Positions 15,887-24,686 of a stretch of DNA of 64,000 nt are shown here, piece by piece. A program made the translations under genes and the position numbers. This stretch comes from Saccharibacillus sp. CPCC 101409 (GTDB lineage Bacteria > Bacillota > Bacilli > Paenibacillales > Paenibacillaceae), in contig NZ_JAULSA010000001.1 of the NCBI RefSeq assembly GCF_030518235.1, positions 310,001-374,000 on the forward strand. The letters run 5' to 3'. The notes under the pieces were generated by a model. That model was not told the DNA's origin. It saw only the letters and a program-made list of their open reading frames with translations, and ran no database searches. Numbering within the stretch: the stretch's first letter is position 1; each line of letters starts with the position of its first letter.

Positions 15887-17305
15887 ATGGGTCAACACGC
15901 AGGGCTGGAAACGATGCCGGATTACGAATCGAACTCGACGAATCCGACAAGAAAATTTGGGATGCGGGACAAGCTCGGTTATATGTTCGGGGATTTCGGG
16001 AACGACTTTTTCTTTATTCTTGCCAGTTCGTTTTTGATGGTGTATTACACGGACGTGTTCGGAATGAGCGCTGCGCTGGTGGGCAGTTTGTTCCTGATCG
16101 CAAGGCTGTGGGACGCGGTGGCGGACGTGACCTGGGGACGGTTTATCGATTCGAGAAAAGCCGGCCCGCACGGTAAGTTCAAACCCTGGATCTTCAGAAT
16201 GTCGTTTCCGCTCGTCGTCTCCGGCGTCCTGATGTTTATCCATATCCCGGGCATGACCAACGGCTTCTACGAGGTGTACGCGTATGTGACGTATATATTA
16301 TGGGGTACGCTGTACAGCACGGTCAATATTCCGTACGGTTCGATGGCTTCCGTGATTACGAAAGACCCGGTGGAACGCACCACCCTGTCGACGTTCCGGA
16401 CCATGGGCGGCTCGCTGGCCGGACTGATTATCAACGTGGTCGGTCCGCTGATCGTATTCGTCGACAATAAAGCGAACGCCAACGGCTTCCTGATGGCGGC
16501 TCTGATCTTCGGCGTGCTGTCGCTGGCGTGTTACATGGCGTGCTACAGACTGTCGACCGAACGGATCGTACAGCCGGAAGCGCAGCGGGAAAAAGTCAAA
16601 TTCAGCGCCACGTTAAAAGGACTGACCCGGAACAAACCGCTGATGTGGATTCTGGTCGCTTCGCTTACGTTTATGGTCTGCTTTATGCTGGTGGGCACCG
16701 TCAATGTGTATTTGTTCAAAAATTATTTCGGAAGCACGACGGCTTTGAGCCTGGTCGGATTTATTCAGGCCGCTACGATCTTTGCGGCGACGCCGCTGAT
16801 CAAGCCGCTGGTCGCCAGATTCGGCAAGAAAGAAACCGCTTCGATGGGCGTGCTGCTGGCCGCCTGTATGTACGGCCTGCTGTATGCCATGCCCGGTCTG
16901 CACGTTAACGCTTTTATCGCGATCTTGACCGTTGCTATGTTTGGATACGCTTTCTTCAACCTCGTGATCTGGGCGTTCGTTACCGACGTAATCGATTATC
17001 ATGAATATCTGACCGGCCTGCGCGAAGACGGAACCGTATATTCGATCTATTCCTTTGCGCGCAAAGTCGGTCAGGCCATAGCCGGCGGACTCGGCGGTTA
17101 CGCGCTGGCCTATGTCGGTTACAACGCCGCTCTCGACACCCAAACCGAGGACACGCTGCAGGGCATTCACACCCTCGCCACCCTGGTGCCGGCGGTTATC
17201 CTGCTGCTGATCTTCGTGATCGTGATGTTCCTTTATCCCCTCAACAAGAAACGCACGCTTCAATTGGCGGCCGATCTGGCTGCAAAAAGAAACAAGCTCG
17301 AATAG
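15887..17305 (+). CDS. GPH-family (glycoside-pentoside-hexuronide) cation symporter
   Basis: 472 aa with about 12 membrane segments. GPH marks are the N-terminal 'LGYMFGDFGNDFFFILASSFLMVYYTDVFG' and 'RLWDAVADVTWGRFIDSRK' (the D...D..G..IDR-like loop). A later 'VTDVIDYHEYLTGLREDGTVYSIYSFARKVGQAIAGG' is typical of GusB/UidB, XynB and YnaJ-type carriers. These move glucuronides, pentosides or hexosides with Na+ or H+. GGGAGGG lies 6-7 nt before ATG 15887. Being adjacent to mannonate/KDG genes, hexuronide uptake is the favoured guess. Transcription is opposite to the ROK repressor. Confidence 0.92.
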   Translation: MGQHAGLETMPDYESNSTNPTRKFGMRDKLGYMFGDFGNDFFFILASSFLMVYYTDVFGMSAALVGSLFLIARLWDAVADVTWGRFIDSRKAGPHGKFKPWIFRMSFPLVVSGVLMFIHIPGMTNGFYEVYAYVTYILWGTLYSTVNIPYGSMASVITKDPVERTTLSTFRTMGGSLAGLIINVVGPLIVFVDNKANANGFLMAALIFGVLSLACYMACYRLSTERIVQPEAQREKVKFSATLKGLTRNKPLMWILVASLTFMVCFMLVGTVNVYLFKNYFGSTTALSLVGFIQAATIFAATPLIKPLVARFGKKETASMGVLLAACMYGLLYAMPGLHVNAFIAILTVAMFGYAFFNLVIWAFVTDVIDYHEYLTGLREDGTVYSIYSFARKVGQAIAGGLGGYALAYVGYNAALDTQTEDTLQGIHTLATLVPAVILLLIFVIVMFLYPLNKKRTLQLAADLAAKRNKLE

Positions 17306-17320
17306 CGGACCGTCGGCCCA

Positions 17321-17357
17321 AAAGCCTGCAGGCTTGAAGCGGCGGTATGCAGGCTTT
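17321..17357. terminator. Bidirectional terminator
   Basis: AAAGCCTGCA (17321-17330) pairs perfectly with TGCAGGCTTT (17348-17357). It lies between the convergent symporter and AraC genes. The U-tail is short. Confidence 0.6.
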
Positions 17358-17381
17358 CCAACTGTTCCGGCGATACGATTC

Positions 17382-18629
17382 CTATTCCGGTTTGCGGAAC
17401 CGGCTCGGCGTACAGCCTTTCAACTGCTTGAATACCTTTGTGAAATAATTGACATCGCCAAACCCGACCATCTGGGCAATATCGGTAATCGTCATACTTT
17501 CGTTTTGCAGCAGCTGCGCCGCTTCTTGAATCCGCTGCGCATTGATATAAGAGGTGAGCGGCTGCCCGGTTTCTTTCTTGAACCGCCTGGACAGCTCGTA
17601 CGGATTGGCACGGATCGCCCGGGCAATTTCCTCCAGCCGCAGCTCCCGGTCGATATGCAGCCGGATATGCTCGATCGCGCTTTTGACAAGGGGGCTCCAG
17701 TCGATCAGGCTGAGGCTGCGGACCGCTTCGCAGTATTCGATATACATCTGCTTCTGGATATCGAGCAGCTGCCGCACCGAAGACGATTTCTCGATCTGGA
17801 TCGCGAGCTTTTCGGAAATGCCGTCGATGTAAAGCGGATGCACGCCTCCTTTTTCCGCGGACTTTCGCAGCAGCGTATTGGTTACAAACGCCAGATTCTT
17901 GCGCGAGCGCAGCGGATTGTTGGGGATGCGGTCGGGAATTTCACCCACGACCTGACTGAGGTCTTCGACCATCTTCACGGTTTTTTCCAGGTTCCCGGTT
18001 TCCACGGCGGCCATCATCCGGTTCTCCAGGCGGTAGCGTTCTTCGATCGAAGCAACCGCTTCTTCCGTCGCTTTTTGTTTGATGGCTTCGGGCAGCACGA
18101 CATGGGGATTCGAGATGCTGCGCAGGGCGGTCCGCTCGAAAGAATCCGAACGTCCGTCGTCGAAGCGCGCGGCGAGATACGCAAGAAAGTCGGCGATCCG
18201 GTCGGCTTTGTCCCTGGCGATCAGGGGAAGAGACAAATAATACTGCTGAAGGGTCGGAAGCAGCCCGATCGGCAGCCGATTAGCAAACACGATCTCGTTC
18301 ATCACGGCCGCAGAAGGTTCTTCGAGCAGAAAAGGACCGATCACGATACTGCCGATAAAAGCGCCGGTATCGAACAGATTGACGGAAATAAAGTGGATGT
18401 GAAAAGAAGTCGAGTGCAGCGCAATCCTGCGGTCGGCGTCCGCGGGATCGAGCCGCAGACTTTGCCGCAGATTTTCCAGATACGGCTGAAGCGGCTGCGG
18501 AATCCGGCTGCCGATCGATTTCCACTCCGTTTCTTTGCCGGGGCCGGTAAATACTGTGTCCATATGCGAGAACTCGCCGGCGAACGCAAACAGCTTTTTT
18601 AATTCGTGATTTTTTTCACTTTTGGGCAT
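17382..18629 (-). CDS. AraC-family transcriptional regulator
   Basis: 415 aa. The last ~100 residues hold the double helix-turn-helix: 'HIDRELRLEEIARAIRANPYELSRRFKKETGQPLTSYINAQRIQEAAQLL', then 'SMTITDIAQMVGFGDVNYFTKVFKQLKGCTPSRFRKP'. The long N-terminal region (about 300 residues) is alpha/beta, without a cupin signature or membrane segment, and resembles the sensory part of YesN/AraC proteins seen in Paenibacillus. GGAGG lies about 7 nt before ATG 18629; the frame could also start at 18647 but without such spacing. It is divergent from the isomerase/dehydrogenase/uxuAB run starting at 18798 and is its likely activator. Confidence 0.88.
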   Translation of the reverse strand: MPKSEKNHELKKLFAFAGEFSHMDTVFTGPGKETEWKSIGSRIPQPLQPYLENLRQSLRLDPADADRRIALHSTSFHIHFISVNLFDTGAFIGSIVIGPFLLEEPSAAVMNEIVFANRLPIGLLPTLQQYYLSLPLIARDKADRIADFLAYLAARFDDGRSDSFERTALRSISNPHVVLPEAIKQKATEEAVASIEERYRLENRMMAAVETGNLEKTVKMVEDLSQVVGEIPDRIPNNPLRSRKNLAFVTNTLLRKSAEKGGVHPLYIDGISEKLAIQIEKSSSVRQLLDIQKQMYIEYCEAVRSLSLIDWSPLVKSAIEHIRLHIDRELRLEEIARAIRANPYELSRRFKKETGQPLTSYINAQRIQEAAQLLQNESMTITDIAQMVGFGDVNYFTKVFKQLKGCTPSRFRKPE

Positions 18630-18797
18630 TCTTGTTCCTCCAGACACATCGAAGTTTGGGCGTCAGCATAACTTTATACATGATTTTAATATAATACGCA
18701 AGATATTACGAGTTTAAAAAAGCGCTATCAATTAGGATGGACTCAGGCGCCTTGTTACACGGAACGTATATACTCTCGAAAAAGAGGTGGAAAAACG

Positions 18798-19691
18798 ATG
18801 GAGCGGCATATCCGAATTTCCGGATTCTCCGATGAAATTTCGTCCGATTTCGATACCCAGCTTGAGGTGGTTACCCGGCTCGGAATGCGTTACCTCTCGC
18901 TGCGCGGAATCGACGGCAGAAATGTAGGCGATTTCACGGTGGAAGAGATTCAAGAAAACGTGCTTCCCCGGCTGCAAAAAGCGGGCGTCGGCGTGTCTTC
19001 GATCGGATCGCCGATCGGCAAAGTGTTTGTCGGGGACGAAGAAGGATTTGCGAATCAGCAGGAGATGCTGCACCGGCTGTGCCGCATCGGCATGCTGCTC
19101 GGCTGCCGGTATATCCGCATTTTCAGCTTTTACATTCCCGCAGGCCGCGATCCGGACGCCTACAGGGACGAAGTGATCGCCAAGATCGGGATACTGGTCC
19201 GGATCGCCGAGCGGTACGATATCGTGCTGCTGCACGAGAACGAAAAAGACATCTACGGCGATATCGCCGAACGCTGCGCCGATATGTTTACGGCCGTAGA
19301 CTCGGAACACTTCAAAGCCATTTTCGACTTCGCCAATTTCGTACAGTGCGGCGAAGACACCCAGAACTGCTACGAACTGCTGAAACCGCATATCGCCTAT
19401 ATCCATATCAAAGACGCCGTCAGCACGGATCGCGAAAATGTGCTGTGCGGAGCCGGCGAAGGGCAAATCCCGTCCATACTGGCCCAGGCGATCGCCGGCG
19501 GGTACACCGGTTTCTTGACGCTCGAACCGCATCTGGTGCTGTTCGATTCGCTCAAAGACCTGGAGTTGGAACCGGCGGAACATGTGATCAAAGACAACAA
19601 AGGGCTCGACGGAGCCGGAGGCTACAGACTGCAATACGAAGCGTTAAAAGCGATTCTCAAACAAATCGAAAGCGGGGCAACCGTATCATGA
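18798..19691 (+). CDS. Sugar phosphate isomerase/epimerase-like TIM-barrel protein
   Basis: 297 aa, xylose-isomerase-like TIM barrel (AP_endonuc_2 fold). Recognisable barrel strands include 'GMRYLSLRGIDGRNV', 'RYIRIFSFYIP', 'DIVLLHENEKDIYG', 'FKAIFDFANFVQCG' and 'YIHIKDAV...ENVLCGAGEGQIP'. The acidic metal ligands expected after those strands (E/D/H) are present. The substrate is unknown; close relatives act on keto-sugars, inosose or sugar acids. AAGAGGTGG precedes the start by about 8 nt. It is the first gene of a five-gene run and overlaps the next by 4 bp (ATGA), so translation is coupled to the dehydrogenase. Confidence 0.85.
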   Translation: MERHIRISGFSDEISSDFDTQLEVVTRLGMRYLSLRGIDGRNVGDFTVEEIQENVLPRLQKAGVGVSSIGSPIGKVFVGDEEGFANQQEMLHRLCRIGMLLGCRYIRIFSFYIPAGRDPDAYRDEVIAKIGILVRIAERYDIVLLHENEKDIYGDIAERCADMFTAVDSEHFKAIFDFANFVQCGEDTQNCYELLKPHIAYIHIKDAVSTDRENVLCGAGEGQIPSILAQAIAGGYTGFLTLEPHLVLFDSLKDLELEPAEHVIKDNKGLDGAGGYRLQYEALKAILKQIESGATVS

Positions 19692-20848
19692 AGACTGTGA
19701 AAATGGGCATTATCGGCGTCGGCGCGCAGGGCGGAACATATGCCGAATTTTTGGCCGAGGGCAAAGTCAAACACATGGAGCTGGGCGCGATCTGCGATAT
19801 CGATCCGGCCAAAAAAGAGTGGGCGCGGGAGAAATATCCGGACGTTCCTTTTTACGAGAATTACATCGACATGCTGGAAAGCGGAGACGTGGACGCCGTC
19901 GTGACCTGCGTGCCGCACTATCTTCACCCGGAGATGGGCATCGAAGCGCTGCGAAGAAATATTCACGCCCTGGTGGAGAAACCCGCCGGCGTCTACACGA
20001 AGCAGGTGCGGGAACTGAACGAGTTTGCGGCTTCGAAGCCCGAACTGACTTTCGGCATCATGTTCAATCAGCGGGCCAATCCGCTGTACCGGCAGTTGAA
20101 AGAATGGATCGACGGCGGGGAGATCGGGGAGATCCGCCGGACCAACTGGATCATCACGACCTGGTGGAGACCGCAGGGCTATTACGACCAGAGCGCCTGG
20201 AGAGCCACCTGGAACGGCGAAGGCGGCGGCGTGCTCGTCAACCAGGCTCCGCACCAGATCGATCTGATGCAGTGGATCTGCGGAATGCCGCAAAAAGTGT
20301 ATTCCAATGTGAAATACGGTTTCCAGAGAAAAATTACCGTCGAAGACGAAGTGACCGCGCTGTTCGATTACGGCAACGGGGCGACGGGCGTATTCGTTAC
20401 CTGTACGCACGACGTGATGGGCACGGACCGCCTCGAAATTCTCGGGGACAAAGGCAAGATCGTGGTCGACGACAGCAAGAAAGTCACGATCAAGCGTCTC
20501 AAACAGCCGGAGGACGAAATGAGCCGCACCATGGGCTGGGCCGATGTGCTGAAGATCTTCATGGGCGCGGATATGTCCGATGTGTACGACGAAGAAACGA
20601 TCGAATTCGGAAGCGTATGGGGCGGCCAGCATATCGCGGTGATGGAGAACTTCGCCGCCAATATCGTGGACGGAACGCCGCTGCTCGCCCCGGGGAGCGA
20701 CGGCATCAAAGGCGTATCGCTGGCGAACGCCATCCATTTGTCGAGCTGGCTGGGCCGCGAAGTGGAACTGCCGCTGGACGAAGAGCAGTTCCTCGCGGAA
20801 CTGAACGGCAAGATCGAAGCGGAGAAACAAGAAACCGCGACTTTATAA
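19688..20848 (+). CDS. Gfo/Idh/MocA-family oxidoreductase
   Basis: 386 aa. The Rossmann motif 'GIIGVGAQGGTYAEFL' is near residue 8, 'AICDIDPAKKEWA' ends beta-2, and 'HALVEKPAG' carries the catalytic EKP lysine at about residue 100. The C-terminal half is the usual beta-sheet domain ('NWIITTWWRPQGYYDQSAWRATWNGEGGG', 'LVNQAPHQIDLMQWICG'). Members oxidise or reduce sugars, sugar acids or cyclitols with NAD(P). ATG 19688 overlaps the previous stop. The longer frame that starts at 19079 is a shadow of the previous gene. Working with two TIM-barrel isomerases, it may prepare an unusual sugar or uronate for the uxuAB route. Confidence 0.9.
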   Translation: MKTVKMGIIGVGAQGGTYAEFLAEGKVKHMELGAICDIDPAKKEWAREKYPDVPFYENYIDMLESGDVDAVVTCVPHYLHPEMGIEALRRNIHALVEKPAGVYTKQVRELNEFAASKPELTFGIMFNQRANPLYRQLKEWIDGGEIGEIRRTNWIITTWWRPQGYYDQSAWRATWNGEGGGVLVNQAPHQIDLMQWICGMPQKVYSNVKYGFQRKITVEDEVTALFDYGNGATGVFVTCTHDVMGTDRLEILGDKGKIVVDDSKKVTIKRLKQPEDEMSRTMGWADVLKIFMGADMSDVYDEETIEFGSVWGGQHIAVMENFAANIVDGTPLLAPGSDGIKGVSLANAIHLSSWLGREVELPLDEEQFLAELNGKIEAEKQETATL

Positions 20849-20880
20849 ATTCCAAATTCCAAATTCGAGGAGGAACAGAC

Positions 20881-21738
20881 ATGGCACAGGGGAAAATCGG
20901 CGTACAAATGTTCAGTTTGAAAAGCAAAATCGCGGAAAACGGCATCACCGAAACGTTCCGGAAAATCAAAGAACTCGGCTTCGGCTGCGTGGAGATCTCC
21001 CAGGTTGAAATGAGCAAAGAAAATGTGGACGAGATTCAGCGGGCCGCCGAGGAATTCGGCATTGCCGTCGCTTCGATGACCGCGCCGCTCGACAGCATGC
21101 CCGAGTATCCCGGCGAGTCGCTGACCCGAGATTTCGACAAGATCGTGGGCGACTGCAAGCAGTTGAACTGCCGGATTATCCGGATCGGGATGATGCCGAT
21201 CCGGCTGATGGGCGACAAAGAAAAAGCGATGGACTATATCCGGGACGCCGAAGCAATGGCGGAGCGGCTGGCCGAACACGGCATCGAGCTGTATTACCAC
21301 AACCATCACAACGAGTTCGAGAAATACGACGGGAAGTTCCTGCTGGATATCATGCGGGAGAACACGTCCAAGCTGGGCTTCGAGCTGGATGTGCACTGGG
21401 TGCACCGGGGCGGCGAGAATCCGATCAAGCTGATCGAACGATTCGCGGGCCGCATTTCGCTGCTGCATTTGAAAGATTACCGGATCGGGCGCATGGAAGC
21501 GGCTGAAGAAGACTTCAAAGACATGAGCAAGTTCATGCAGAAGTTCCTGAACATGGTCCAATTCGCCGAGCTGGGCCAGGGCAGCCTGGATATCAAAGGC
21601 ATTATCGAAGCGGGCGCGGCGAGCGGCGTGAACTATTTCCTGATCGAGCAGGACGATACGTACGGCCGCGATCCGTTTGTTTGTCTGGAGGAATCGGCGG
21701 AATATTTGAGACAAATCGGCTACGCGGACTGGTTCTGA
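20881..21738 (+). CDS. Sugar phosphate isomerase/epimerase-like TIM-barrel protein (second copy of the fold)
   Basis: 285 aa. TIM-barrel strands are clear: 'KIGVQMFSLKSKI', 'GFGCVEISQVEMS', 'CRIIRIGMMPI', 'IELYYHNHHNEFEKYDG' (a metal-binding His/Glu cluster) and 'LGFELDVHWVHRGGENP', ending with 'RISLLHLKDYRIG' and 'FLIEQDDTYGRDP'. GAGGAGGAACAG precedes ATG 20881. It is not a close copy of the protein at 18798, so the two probably catalyse different steps. The reaction is unknown. The gap to the uxuA-like gene is 66 bp, consistent with one operon. Confidence 0.85.
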   Translation: MAQGKIGVQMFSLKSKIAENGITETFRKIKELGFGCVEISQVEMSKENVDEIQRAAEEFGIAVASMTAPLDSMPEYPGESLTRDFDKIVGDCKQLNCRIIRIGMMPIRLMGDKEKAMDYIRDAEAMAERLAEHGIELYYHNHHNEFEKYDGKFLLDIMRENTSKLGFELDVHWVHRGGENPIKLIERFAGRISLLHLKDYRIGRMEAAEEDFKDMSKFMQKFLNMVQFAELGQGSLDIKGIIEAGAASGVNYFLIEQDDTYGRDPFVCLEESAEYLRQIGYADWF

Positions 21739-21804
21739 ACCGAAGGGACCGACCTTTTCCGGCATGAGCCGGATACGAAAAAAATGTAAAGAGGAGTGAC
21801 TGCT

Positions 21805-22881
21805 GTGAATATGACCTGGCGCTGGTACGGGGAAGGCAACGACAATATTACGCTCGATCATGTGCGGCAGATTCCCGGCGTGACCGGCATCGTCTGGTCG
21901 CTGCACGACAAAGTGGCCGGCGAAGTCTGGGAGATGGAACGGATTCGGGAAGCGGCCGACCAAATTACGGGCAAAGGGTTCAACACGGCCGTGGTCGAAA
22001 GCGTCAACGTGCACGACGATATCAAGATCGGCCTGCCGACGCGCGACAAGTATATCGACATCTATATCGATACGATCCGCAAACTGTCCAAAGTCGGCGT
22101 CAAAGTGATCTGCTACAATTTCATGCCGGTATTCGACTGGACGCGGACGGAGCTGTACAAGGAGCTGCCGGACGGCTCGAACGCTCTTTTTTACGAAAAA
22201 GCGGCCATTACCGACAATCCGCGCGCGATGGTGGACCGGATTCTCGAAGGCGCGGGAGCGTTCACGATGCCGGGCTGGGAACCGGAACGGCTGGCGAAGC
22301 TCGACGAGCTGTTCGAATCGTACCGGGACGTTACGGAAGAGAAGCTGTTCGAGAATCTGCAATACTTCCTGGAGCGCATTATGCCGGTTTGCGAAGAAAC
22401 GGATATCAAAATGGCGATCCATCCCGACGATCCCGCCTGGCCGATCTTCGGACTGCCGCGCATTATCCGCAGCCGCGACACGATCCGCCGTATGCTGGAC
22501 GCCGTGCCGAGCCCGTATAACGGCCTGACTTTCTGCACGGGCTCGCTGGGAACGAATCCGGAGAACGATCTGCCGGCTATGATCCGCGAGTTCCACGACC
22601 GGATTTACTTTGCCCATATCCGGAATGTGAAAGTGTTCGAGAACGGGGACTTTATCGAGGTATCCCACCGCGGCCGCGACGGCAGCGTGGATATTCCCGA
22701 AGTGGTCAAAGCGTATCACGAGAGCGGATATACCGGCTATGTGCGCCCGGACCACGGCCGCCATCTGTGGGGAGAAGAGCAGAACTGCCGTCCGGGCTAC
22801 GGCCTGTACGACCGCGCGCTGGGCATTATGTATCTGCTGGGAGTCTGGGACAGTCTGGAGAACGCGAAGGAGGCGGAGTAA
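21805..22881 (+). CDS. uxuA: Mannonate dehydratase
   Basis: 358 aa, the expected length. UxuA converts D-mannonate to 2-keto-3-deoxygluconate (KDG) in the Ashwell route for glucuronate. Family marks include 'MTWRWYGEGNDNITLDHVRQIPGVTGIVWSLHD', 'VESVNVHDDIKIG', 'IKMAIHPDDPAWPIFGLPRII', 'LTFCTGSLG', 'IYFAHIRNVK' and 'GYTGYVRPDHGRHLWGE', carrying the His/Cys/Asp metal and catalytic residues. GTG 21805 is preferred: GAGGAG lies 8 nt upstream, whereas the in-frame GTG 21796 lies within the Shine-Dalgarno. Its stop overlaps the uxuB-like start by one base. Confidence 0.95.
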   Translation: MNMTWRWYGEGNDNITLDHVRQIPGVTGIVWSLHDKVAGEVWEMERIREAADQITGKGFNTAVVESVNVHDDIKIGLPTRDKYIDIYIDTIRKLSKVGVKVICYNFMPVFDWTRTELYKELPDGSNALFYEKAAITDNPRAMVDRILEGAGAFTMPGWEPERLAKLDELFESYRDVTEEKLFENLQYFLERIMPVCEETDIKMAIHPDDPAWPIFGLPRIIRSRDTIRRMLDAVPSPYNGLTFCTGSLGTNPENDLPAMIREFHDRIYFAHIRNVKVFENGDFIEVSHRGRDGSVDIPEVVKAYHESGYTGYVRPDHGRHLWGEEQNCRPGYGLYDRALGIMYLLGVWDSLENAKEAE

Positions 22882-24512
22882 TGCTGGCTTTATCGGTAAA
22901 AAGCATCACGGAGGAAGCGGAAGCCTGGAAAGCGGCGGGAGTGGAGCTGCCGAAATTCGACGCCGCGCGAATCGCCGCGAATACGGCGGAGAAGCCGCAG
23001 TGGGTGCACTTCGGCGCAGGCAACATCTTCCGCGGATTTGTGGCGAACGCCCACCAGAAGCTGCTGGACGGCGGCCGCGCGGACACGGGCATCATTGCGG
23101 CGGAATCGTTCGACTTCGAGATGATCGACCGGGTCTACCGGCCGTTCGACAATCTGACGCTGCTGGTGCTGATGAACGCCGCGGGAGAATTCCGCAAGAG
23201 TATCGTCGCCAGCGTCGCGGAAGCGATCGCGGCAGACCGGGGACGGGAAGCGGATTACCGGCGGCTGACCGAAATCTTCGAAAATCCGAGTCTCCAGATG
23301 GCAAGCTTTACGATTACCGAAAAAGGGTATTCGCTGACGGCTCCGGGCGGAGCGTATCTGGGGATTGTGGAGCAGGACATCGCACAAGGCCCGGCTTCCC
23401 CGGTCCATGTCATGAGCCTGGTGGCTTCGCTTGCGCACCGCCGTTATCTCAAAGGCGCGCATCCGATGACCTTCGTCAGCATGGACAACTGCTCGCACAA
23501 CGGCGACAAGTTGAAGCGCGGCGTGCTTACGATCGCCGGGGAGTGGGCGAAGAAAGGCTTTGTGGATCGCGAATTCGTCGCTTATCTGGAAGACGAAAGC
23601 AGGATTGCGTTCCCGCTGTCCATGATCGACAAGATTACGCCGCGTCCGTCGCCGGACGTGCAGGCGGAGCTGCTTACGCAGGGAATCGGCGGCATGGATG
23701 TGATCGTCACGTCGAAAAATACGTATACCGCGCCGTTCGTCAATGCGGAGATCAGCGAGTACCTGGTGATCGAAGACAAATTTACGAACGGCCGGCCGCC
23801 GCTTGAAGAAGCGGGCATCATCTTTACCGACAAAGACACGGTCAACAAAGTCGAAACGATGAAAGTCACCACCTGCTTGAACCCGCTGCATACCGCGCTC
23901 GCCGTAACGGGCTGCCTGCTGGGCTACACCCTGATCGCCGACGAGATGCGGGACGAGACATTGCGCCGGTTTGCGGAAACGATCGGCTATAAGGAAGGGC
24001 TGCCCGTTGCGGTCGATCCCGGCATTATCCGTCCGGAGCGGTTTCTGGACGAAGTGCTGCGGGAACGGTTCGCCAATCCGTTTATTCCCGATACGCCGCA
24101 GCGAATCGCGACCGATACTTCGCAGAAAGTCGGCATCCGCTTCGTCGAGACGATCAAAGCCTATGTAAGCAGGGAAGATCTCGATCCGGCGCAGCTTACG
24201 GCGATCCCGCTGGCGATTGCCGCCTGGTGCCGCTATCTGCTCGGCGTGGACGATAACGGCCGGCCGTTTACGCCAAGCCCGGACCCGCTGCTGGACACGC
24301 TCCAGAGCCGGCTAAGCGGTACCGCGCTGGGATCGAAGACATCGGGGGTGCGCGGAATCCTCGAAGACGAAAGTATTTTCGGCATCCGTTTGTACGATAT
24401 CGGTCTGGGCGAGAAGATCGAAAGTCTGTTCCACGAAATGCTGGCCGGACCGGGCGCGGTGCGCGCGACGCTGGAGAAGTACGTGAACGCTCAGTCCGCA
24501 GCGGGCATATAA
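22881..24512 (+). CDS. uxuB: Mannitol-dehydrogenase-family fructuronate reductase
   Basis: 543 aa. It has the N-terminal NAD-binding 'WVHFGAGNIFRGFVANAHQKLLDGG', the family core 'SMDNCSHNGDKL' and 'CLNPLHTALAVTGCLLGY'. The enzyme reduces D-fructuronate to D-mannonate with NADH, the step before UxuA; tagaturonate or mannitol activity cannot be ruled out. AAGGAGG lies 6 nt before ATG 22881, which overlaps the uxuA stop by one base, so translation is coupled. The operon ends with the terminator at 24525-24575. Confidence 0.92.
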   Translation: MLALSVKSITEEAEAWKAAGVELPKFDAARIAANTAEKPQWVHFGAGNIFRGFVANAHQKLLDGGRADTGIIAAESFDFEMIDRVYRPFDNLTLLVLMNAAGEFRKSIVASVAEAIAADRGREADYRRLTEIFENPSLQMASFTITEKGYSLTAPGGAYLGIVEQDIAQGPASPVHVMSLVASLAHRRYLKGAHPMTFVSMDNCSHNGDKLKRGVLTIAGEWAKKGFVDREFVAYLEDESRIAFPLSMIDKITPRPSPDVQAELLTQGIGGMDVIVTSKNTYTAPFVNAEISEYLVIEDKFTNGRPPLEEAGIIFTDKDTVNKVETMKVTTCLNPLHTALAVTGCLLGYTLIADEMRDETLRRFAETIGYKEGLPVAVDPGIIRPERFLDEVLRERFANPFIPDTPQRIATDTSQKVGIRFVETIKAYVSREDLDPAQLTAIPLAIAAWCRYLLGVDDNGRPFTPSPDPLLDTLQSRLSGTALGSKTSGVRGILEDESIFGIRLYDIGLGEKIESLFHEMLAGPGAVRATLEKYVNAQSAAGI

Positions 24513-24524
24513 TAGAAGAAATCG

Positions 24525-24575
24525 AGCCTTTCTGAAGCGGGAGCCGGGGAAACCCGCGCCGTCGCGGGAAAGGCT
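24525..24575 (+). terminator. Terminator of the isomerase-uxuAB operon
   Basis: AGCCTTTC (24525-24532) pairs with GAAAGGCT (24568-24575), followed by TTTTC. A second GC stem lies inside the loop. Confidence 0.65.
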
Positions 24576-24619
24576 TTTTCCGCGAGGAAGATCAAGCAGG
24601 CCGGCGGGGCGTAGAAAAA

Positions 24620-24631
24620 TAAACGGGTTTA
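24620..24631. promoter_or_regulatory. Palindrome upstream of the LacI-family regulator
   Basis: TAAAC-GG-GTTTA is an inverted repeat in the leader of the regulator gene. It resembles the CG-centred AAACCGGTTT in the kdgK promoter (26876-26885) and is a candidate autoregulatory operator. Confidence 0.4.
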
Positions 24632-24686
24632 GGCTATGCTTGTAACAGTTCCCGGAACGGAGAAAAGCAAAGAGCGGAGTCTGATC

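Noticed and set aside
18717-18730. cre site before the TIM-barrel gene at 18798
   Set aside because: AAAAAGCGCTATCA differs from the consensus at three defined positions, too many to claim.
20368-22764. A 798-residue minus-strand frame over the isomerase and uxuA genes
   Set aside because: Its residues are unlike any folded family, while the plus strand there carries three clear, well-spaced genes with ribosome binding sites.
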